Assembly (NCBI GenBank): GCA_005883775.1
Contig: VBEU01000181.1
Coordinates: forward strand, 1 to 9,240
Length of the DNA: 9,240 nt
Direction: 5' to 3'
From: Chloroflexota bacterium
GTDB lineage: Bacteria; Chloroflexota; Limnocylindria; P2-11E
The position numbers were made by a program, and so were the translations under genes. The notes below the pieces were generated by a model. That model was not told where the DNA came from and did no database searches. It worked only from the letters and a program-made list of their open reading frames with translations. Positions 5,805-9,240 of the stretch are shown here, in pieces; position 1 is the stretch's first letter, and each line of letters starts with the position of its first letter.

Positions 5805-6257
5805 CTACCGACGAAGAGGGGCTGCGAGGGGTCCTTCCGCCGCGCTGACCTGAAGATCGCTCGTGCAATGGGGGCACCGCGTCGCCCCAACTGCCACGTC
5901 CTCAGACAGGCAACGCGGGCAGACCTTTGTCGGGACGGGCTTCACGAAGCTGCGGGCGATGAGGAACACGACGAACGCGACGATGATGAAGGTGATCACC
6001 GTGTTGAGGAACACGCCGTAGTTGATCGTCGCCAAGCCCGCGTCCTGTGCCGCCTTGAGGCTCGCCGGATGCTTCCCCGAGAGGTCGATGAAGAGATTGT
6101 TGAAGTCGACCCCGCCAAAGAGCAGGCCGACGGGCGGCAGGATGATGTCTTTGACCAGCGAGTTGACCACCGCCGCGAGAGCCACGCCGAGAATGAACGC
6201 GAGAGCCAGCGCGAGCACGTTCGCCTTGAGCAGGAACGTCTTGAATTCGGAGAACAT
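5805..6257 (-). CDS. mscL: Large-conductance mechanosensitive channel MscL with C-terminal zinc ribbon
   Basis: MscL is a homopentameric inner-membrane channel that opens under membrane tension to release solutes after osmotic downshock. The 150-aa protein starts with the family's FSEFKTFLLKANVLALALAF; TM1 spans about 14-43 with the pore-lining GVALAAVVNSLVKDIILPP, a periplasmic loop runs from about 44 to 78, and TM2 covers about 79-103 (VITFIIVAFVVFLI). Instead of the usual charged C-terminal helix bundle it has a zinc ribbon with C113, C116, C128 and C131 (CPRC and CPHC 11 residues apart). Such tails occur in some MscL proteins of Chloroflexota-like bacteria, as far as I recall. The start is ATG 6257 with GGAGG at 6271-6267. 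It is divergent from hrcA across 150 bases and convergent with the response regulator. Confidence 0.95.
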   Translation of the reverse strand: MFSEFKTFLLKANVLALALAFILGVALAAVVNSLVKDIILPPVGLLFGGVDFNNLFIDLSGKHPASLKAAQDAGLATINYGVFLNTVITFIIVAFVVFLIARSFVKPVPTKVCPRCLSEDVAVGATRCPHCTSDLQVSAAEGPLAAPLRR

Positions 6258-6283
6258 CGCCAGGAACCTCCACCCCTACGTTC

Positions 6284-6297
6284 GCCTCGCGCGAGGC
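6284..6297. repeat. Perfect 14-bp palindrome in the mscL upstream region
   Basis: GCCTCGCGCGAGGC is fully self-complementary and lies 27-40 bases before the mscL ATG, probably in the 5' leader or promoter. It could be an operator or an mRNA structure. I find no convincing mscL promoter nearby. Confidence 0.4.
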
Positions 6298-6349
6298 AAC
6301 CAGCACGCTGGGTGCCAGGGTCACGGACAAGTTAGCTAGCGTTACAACC

Positions 6350-6379
6350 TTGACGGCGACCGCCGCGTCTTGGTAGGCT
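6350..6379 (+). promoter_or_regulatory. Promoter of the hrcA-grpE-dnaK operon
   Basis: TTGACG (6350-6355) and TAGGCT (6374-6379) are 18 bases apart. The -35 matches the housekeeping sigma consensus at 5 of 6 positions and the -10 has the TANNNT form. Transcription should start at about 6386, inside the CIRCE element, so HrcA bound there would block the polymerase. This matches the known CIRCE control of vegetative promoters. Confidence 0.7.
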
Positions 6380-6380
6380 T

Positions 6381-6407
6381 TTAGCACTCTCGATAGGAGA
6401 GTGCTAA
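6381..6407. promoter_or_regulatory. CIRCE operator, HrcA-binding inverted repeat
   Basis: TTAGCACTC (6381-6389) and GAGTGCTAA (6399-6407) are separated by nine bases (TCGATAGGA). This matches the CIRCE consensus at all 18 arm positions with the canonical spacing. It lies between the -10 element and the hrcA start and ends directly at the TTG start codon. Confidence 0.98.
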
Positions 6408-6410
6408 TTG
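6395..6410 (+). promoter_or_regulatory. hrcA ribosome-binding site inside CIRCE, TTG start
   Basis: AGGAG at 6395-6399 lies in the CIRCE spacer and first arm base, eight bases before the TTG at 6408. The same bases thus serve as operator and ribosome-binding site. If the leader starts near 6386, most of the CIRCE hairpin is in the mRNA and could also affect translation. Confidence 0.6.
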
Positions 6411-7460
6411 ACGAACAAACCCAATTCCGCTGAGTTCCCGGACCTTGATCCGCGCGCCCGACAGGTGCTCGGCGCGGTCATACGCGAATACATCGCGACG
6501 GCCGAGCCGGTGGCGTCAGTTCAGCTCGTCCGCGGATACAGGCTCGACGTCTCGCCTGCGACCGTCCGACACGAGCTCGCGGCGCTCGAGGACGCTGGTC
6601 TGTTGACGCATCCCCACACTTCCGCGGGGCGGGTGCCGACCGATTTGGGATATCGGTACTTCATCGAGACGCTCATGCCGATCCCGTCGCTGCGTGCCGA
6701 CGAGCAGGTCACGGTGTCCCACCAGTTCCAGCAAGCTCTGCAGGACACCGCGGCCTGGCTGCGCGTCGCCGCGTCGAGCCTCGCCCGGCTCACCGCCGAG
6801 GCATCGATCGTCACGCCGCCGTCGAGCACGCGCACGACGCTGCGGCACGTTGAGGTGGTACCGATCCAGGAGCGGCGCGTATTGCTCGTCGCCGTGGCCG
6901 ACGGCGGTGCCGTGCGGCAGCAGGTGCTCGAGCTCGGGACGGCCACGACGGCGGAACAGCTGCGAGCGCTCTCGATGCGGCTCACCGAGTCGCTTGGCGG
7001 CGCCACGGCGACGAAAGTGCACCAGGCCGCGGCAGCAGAAAAGGGCGCCGACGCGGACATCACGAGGGCCCTCGCTCGGATCCTCGACGAGTACGACACG
7101 GTGCGCGCGCGCGAGGTGTACGTGGATGGCTTTCAGAACATCCTGGCCAAGCCGGAGTTCGCCGAGAGCGACCGCAGCCGCGCGATGCTGAGCCTCTTCG
7201 AGGATCACACCCGGCTCTCGCAGATCTTGCCGGAGGGTCTCGGCGACGGCGAGGTCCACATCACGATCGGTCACGAGCATCGTTACGAGTCGCTCCGGGA
7301 CTGCAGCCTCGTCATCGGTCGCTACGGCGCGAGCGGAGACGTCGTCGGTTTCGTGGGCGTCGTCGGGCCGACGCGCATGGACTACGCGCGCTCGATCGGC
7401 GCGGTCCGCTACGTGGGGTCGCTCATGAGCGACCTCGTTCGAGTCATGGAGGGTCGCTAA
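6408..7460 (+). CDS. hrcA: Heat-inducible transcription repressor HrcA
   Basis: HrcA is the dimeric repressor that binds CIRCE and controls chaperone operons; GroE helps keep it active, so misfolded protein relieves repression. The 350-aa product has the N-terminal winged helix with EYIATAEPVAS (27-37), DVSPATVRHELAALEDAGLL (47-66) and the wing signature HPHTSAGRVPTDLGYRYF (68-85). The GAF-like dimerisation core follows, and the C-terminal end has the family's conserved GVVGPTRMDYARSIGAVRYV. The start is TTG 6408, next to CIRCE, giving 12 residues before LDPRARQVL; no better start exists downstream. The gene is autoregulated through CIRCE. Its stop overlaps the grpE start by one base (TAATG). 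Confidence 0.97.
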   Translation: MTNKPNSAEFPDLDPRARQVLGAVIREYIATAEPVASVQLVRGYRLDVSPATVRHELAALEDAGLLTHPHTSAGRVPTDLGYRYFIETLMPIPSLRADEQVTVSHQFQQALQDTAAWLRVAASSLARLTAEASIVTPPSSTRTTLRHVEVVPIQERRVLLVAVADGGAVRQQVLELGTATTAEQLRALSMRLTESLGGATATKVHQAAAAEKGADADITRALARILDEYDTVRAREVYVDGFQNILAKPEFAESDRSRAMLSLFEDHTRLSQILPEGLGDGEVHITIGHEHRYESLRDCSLVIGRYGASGDVVGFVGVVGPTRMDYARSIGAVRYVGSLMSDLVRVMEGR

Positions 7461-8038
7461 TGGACGACAAGATTCGCCGTGCGGAGGAGCTGCTCGAGCA
7501 GCGTGCCCGCGAGCGCGGTGGCAATGGACACGCGAACGTGGATACCGACGCCCCGGCTGCGGAGCAGCCGCCGGCCGCGAACCCTGCCGATCAGAGGGCG
7601 GAGGAGCTCACGAACGATCTGAAGCGCATGGCCGCCGACTTCGCGAACTACCGGAAGCGCAACGAGGCGGAACGCACCGAGTTCACGAAGTTCGCGAAGT
7701 CGGATCTCATCGCGAAGATACTCGACGTTCTCGATGGCTTCGACCGGGCGCTCGCGACGATCCCGGAGGAGCTCAAGGGAACGCCGTGGGTCGAGGGGAT
7801 GTGGCTCCTGGAGCGAAAGCTGCGCGGGATCCTCGAGGCTGAGGGTCTGAAGCCGGTGGATTCGCTCGGGCTGGTCTTCGATCCATATCAGCACGAGGCC
7901 GTCGCGCACCTGCCATCGGACAAACCCGAGGGGACCATCATCGCGGAGCACCAGAAGGCATACCGGCTACACGACAAGCTAATTCGTCCAGCGCTCGTCA
8001 CCGTTTCGAGTGGGAGCGAAGGCAAGGAGAAGAACTGA
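7460..8038 (+). CDS. grpE: GrpE, nucleotide exchange factor for DnaK
   Basis: GrpE is a cytoplasmic dimer that drives ADP release from DnaK. The 192-aa protein has a variable N-terminus rich in Ala, Pro and charged residues (about 1-45) and a long coiled-coil segment (about 46-80, LTNDLKRMAADFANYRKRNE). A helical part with LDVLDGFDRAL follows, then the C-terminal beta domain carrying FDPYQHEAV (140-148) and the family end AYRLHDKLIRPALVTV (167-182). The length is normal. ATG 7460 overlaps the hrcA TAA, and GGAGGG at 7448-7453 is six bases upstream. It is controlled by the CIRCE site upstream of hrcA; no separate promoter is visible. Confidence 0.97.
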   Translation: MDDKIRRAEELLEQRARERGGNGHANVDTDAPAAEQPPAANPADQRAEELTNDLKRMAADFANYRKRNEAERTEFTKFAKSDLIAKILDVLDGFDRALATIPEELKGTPWVEGMWLLERKLRGILEAEGLKPVDSLGLVFDPYQHEAVAHLPSDKPEGTIIAEHQKAYRLHDKLIRPALVTVSSGSEGKEKN

Positions 8039-8040
8039 AA

Positions 8041-9240
8041 TGGCAAAAGTCATCGGCATTGACCTCGGAACAACGAACTCGGCGATGGCCTACATGGAAG
8101 GTGGCGAGCCGACGATCATCCCGAACGCGGAAGGCGGACGGATCACGCCGTCGGTCGTCGCGTTCACGAAGAGCGGAGAGCGCCTTGTCGGCCAGGTCGC
8201 GAAGCGCCAAGCGATCACGAACCCCGAGAACACGATCTACTCGGTCAAGCGCCTCATGGGCCGGCGCTTCACCGACTCTGAGGTCCAGCGGACCCTGAAG
8301 ATGGTCCCGTACAAGATCCAGCCCGCGTCGAACGGCGGCGTGGAAATCGTTCTTGGGAACGCCCAGAAGCTCACGCCGCCCGAGGTCTCGGCGATGATCC
8401 TCCAGAAGCTGAAGACCGACGCTGAGGCGTACCTCGGCGAGAAGGTCACGCAGGCGGTGATCACCGTACCGGCGTACTTCGACGACCAGCAACGTCAGGC
8501 CACAAAGGACGCGGGTCAGATCGCGGGTCTTGAGGTTCTGCGGATCATCAACGAGCCCACCGCGGCATCCCTCGCGTACGGCCTCGACAAGAAGAAGGAC
8601 GAGATCATCGCCGTGTACGACCTCGGTGGTGGCACGTTCGACATCTCGGTCCTCCAGCTCGGCGAGGGTGTTTTCGAGGTGAAGGCCACGAACGGCGACA
8701 CGCACCTCGGCGGCGATGACTTTGACCAGCGTGTGATCGACTGGCTCATCGACGAGTTCAAGAAGGACCAGGGCATCGACCTGCGCAACGATCGGCAGGC
8801 CCTGCAGCGGCTCAAGGAAGCCGCCGAGAAGGCGAAGATCGAGCTCAGCTCGACGCAGCAGACCGAGGTGAATCTGCCGTTCATCACCGCGGACCAGTCC
8901 GGCCCGAAGCACCTCGTCATGACGTTGACCCGCTCGAAGCTCGAGCAGCTCGTGGGCGATCTCGTCGACAAGACCACCTCACCGGTGAAGCAGGCGTTGA
9001 AGGACGCCGGGCACACCGCGGATCAGATCAACGAGGTCGTCCTCGTGGGTGGCCAGACCCGCATGCCGCTCGTGGTCGAGACGGTGAAGAAGCTCTTCAA
9101 CGGCAAGCAGCCGAACCAGAGCGTGAACCCGGACGAGGTCGTCGCCGTCGGCGCGGCCATCCAGGCGGGCGTGCTCAAGGGCGAGGTGAAAGACGTCCTT
9201 CTCCTCGACGTCACGCCGCTCTCGCTCGGCATCGAGACGC
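8041..9240 (+). CDS. dnaK: Chaperone DnaK (Hsp70), 3'-truncated by window edge
   Basis: DnaK is the ATP-dependent Hsp70 chaperone that works with GrpE and DnaJ. 400 codons are open to the window end, with no stop, covering the whole ATPase domain: VIGIDLGTTNS (4-14), VITVPAYF, IINEPTAASLAYG, the phosphate-2 motif YDLGGGTFDIS and VVLVGGQTRMP. The sequence ends exactly in the interdomain linker (VLLLDVTPLSLGIET), so the substrate-binding domain and lid lie outside. Residues about 75-98 (GRRFTDSEVQ and following) are the insertion found in E. coli-type DnaK and missing from Firmicutes and Actinobacteria. ATG 8041 follows the grpE stop by two bases; AAGGAG at 8024-8029 is the likely ribosome-binding site. 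Regulation is through the upstream CIRCE. Confidence 0.98.

Noticed and set aside
3526..6257. The middle of the window as a defence island or mobile element
   Set aside because: There is no transposase, integrase, toxin, nuclease, terminal repeat or tRNA scar, and codon use matches the flanks.
7998..8912. 304-codon minus-strand frame antisense to dnaK
   Set aside because: The plus strand is unmistakably dnaK; the antisense frame is a known artefact for GC-rich hsp70 genes.

Overview
The window is GC-rich bacterial chromosome with strong G/C preference at third codon positions. The order lepA - hemW - (regulators) - hrcA - grpE - dnaK, a perfect CIRCE operator and an MscL with a C-terminal zinc ribbon suggest Chloroflexota or a close relative. 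The DnaK ATPase domain carries the roughly 23-residue insertion (about residues 75-98) that Firmicutes and Actinobacteria lack, which argues against a high-GC actinobacterium. The lineage is an inference; no rRNA is present.

Layout. (1) 1-3089, plus strand: a translationally coupled operon of lepA (5' end outside the window), an unrecognised 165-aa gene and hemW, joined by ATGA and GTGA overlaps. (2) 3090-3634: a compact block of two small, very basic genes facing each other. One is a plus-strand Ala-Lys-Arg-Ser-Thr repeat protein whose best start signal is out of frame with its repeat region. The other is a 35-aa minus-strand gene. A strong GC-rich hairpin between them could terminate both. 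(3) 3635-4558, minus strand: a deoxynucleoside-monophosphate glycosidase/deoxyribosyltransferase-like domain fused to a C-terminal helix-turn-helix region. It is divergent from a Crp/Fnr regulator (4610-5290), which is followed by a single-domain response regulator (5395-5790). (4) 5805-6257, minus strand: mscL with a zinc-ribbon tail, convergent with the response regulator. (5) 6350-9240: the heat-shock operon hrcA-grpE-dnaK, with promoter, CIRCE and ribosome-binding site overlapping; dnaK runs off the end at its interdomain linker.

How it fits together. The two ends are housekeeping: translation (LepA), radical-SAM/haem metabolism (HemW), and a self-regulated chaperone operon in which HrcA represses from CIRCE. 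The middle is a regulatory patch (Crp/Fnr, receiver, HTH-enzyme fusion) plus osmotic protection (MscL). The most unusual items are the enzyme-HTH fusion, the overlooked 35-aa basic gene with its shared terminator, and the frame conflict in the basic repeat protein. There are no tRNA or rRNA genes, insertion sequences or CRISPR arrays that I can see, and no gap over 300 bp without a gene; the largest is the 150-bp mscL/hrcA divergent region.
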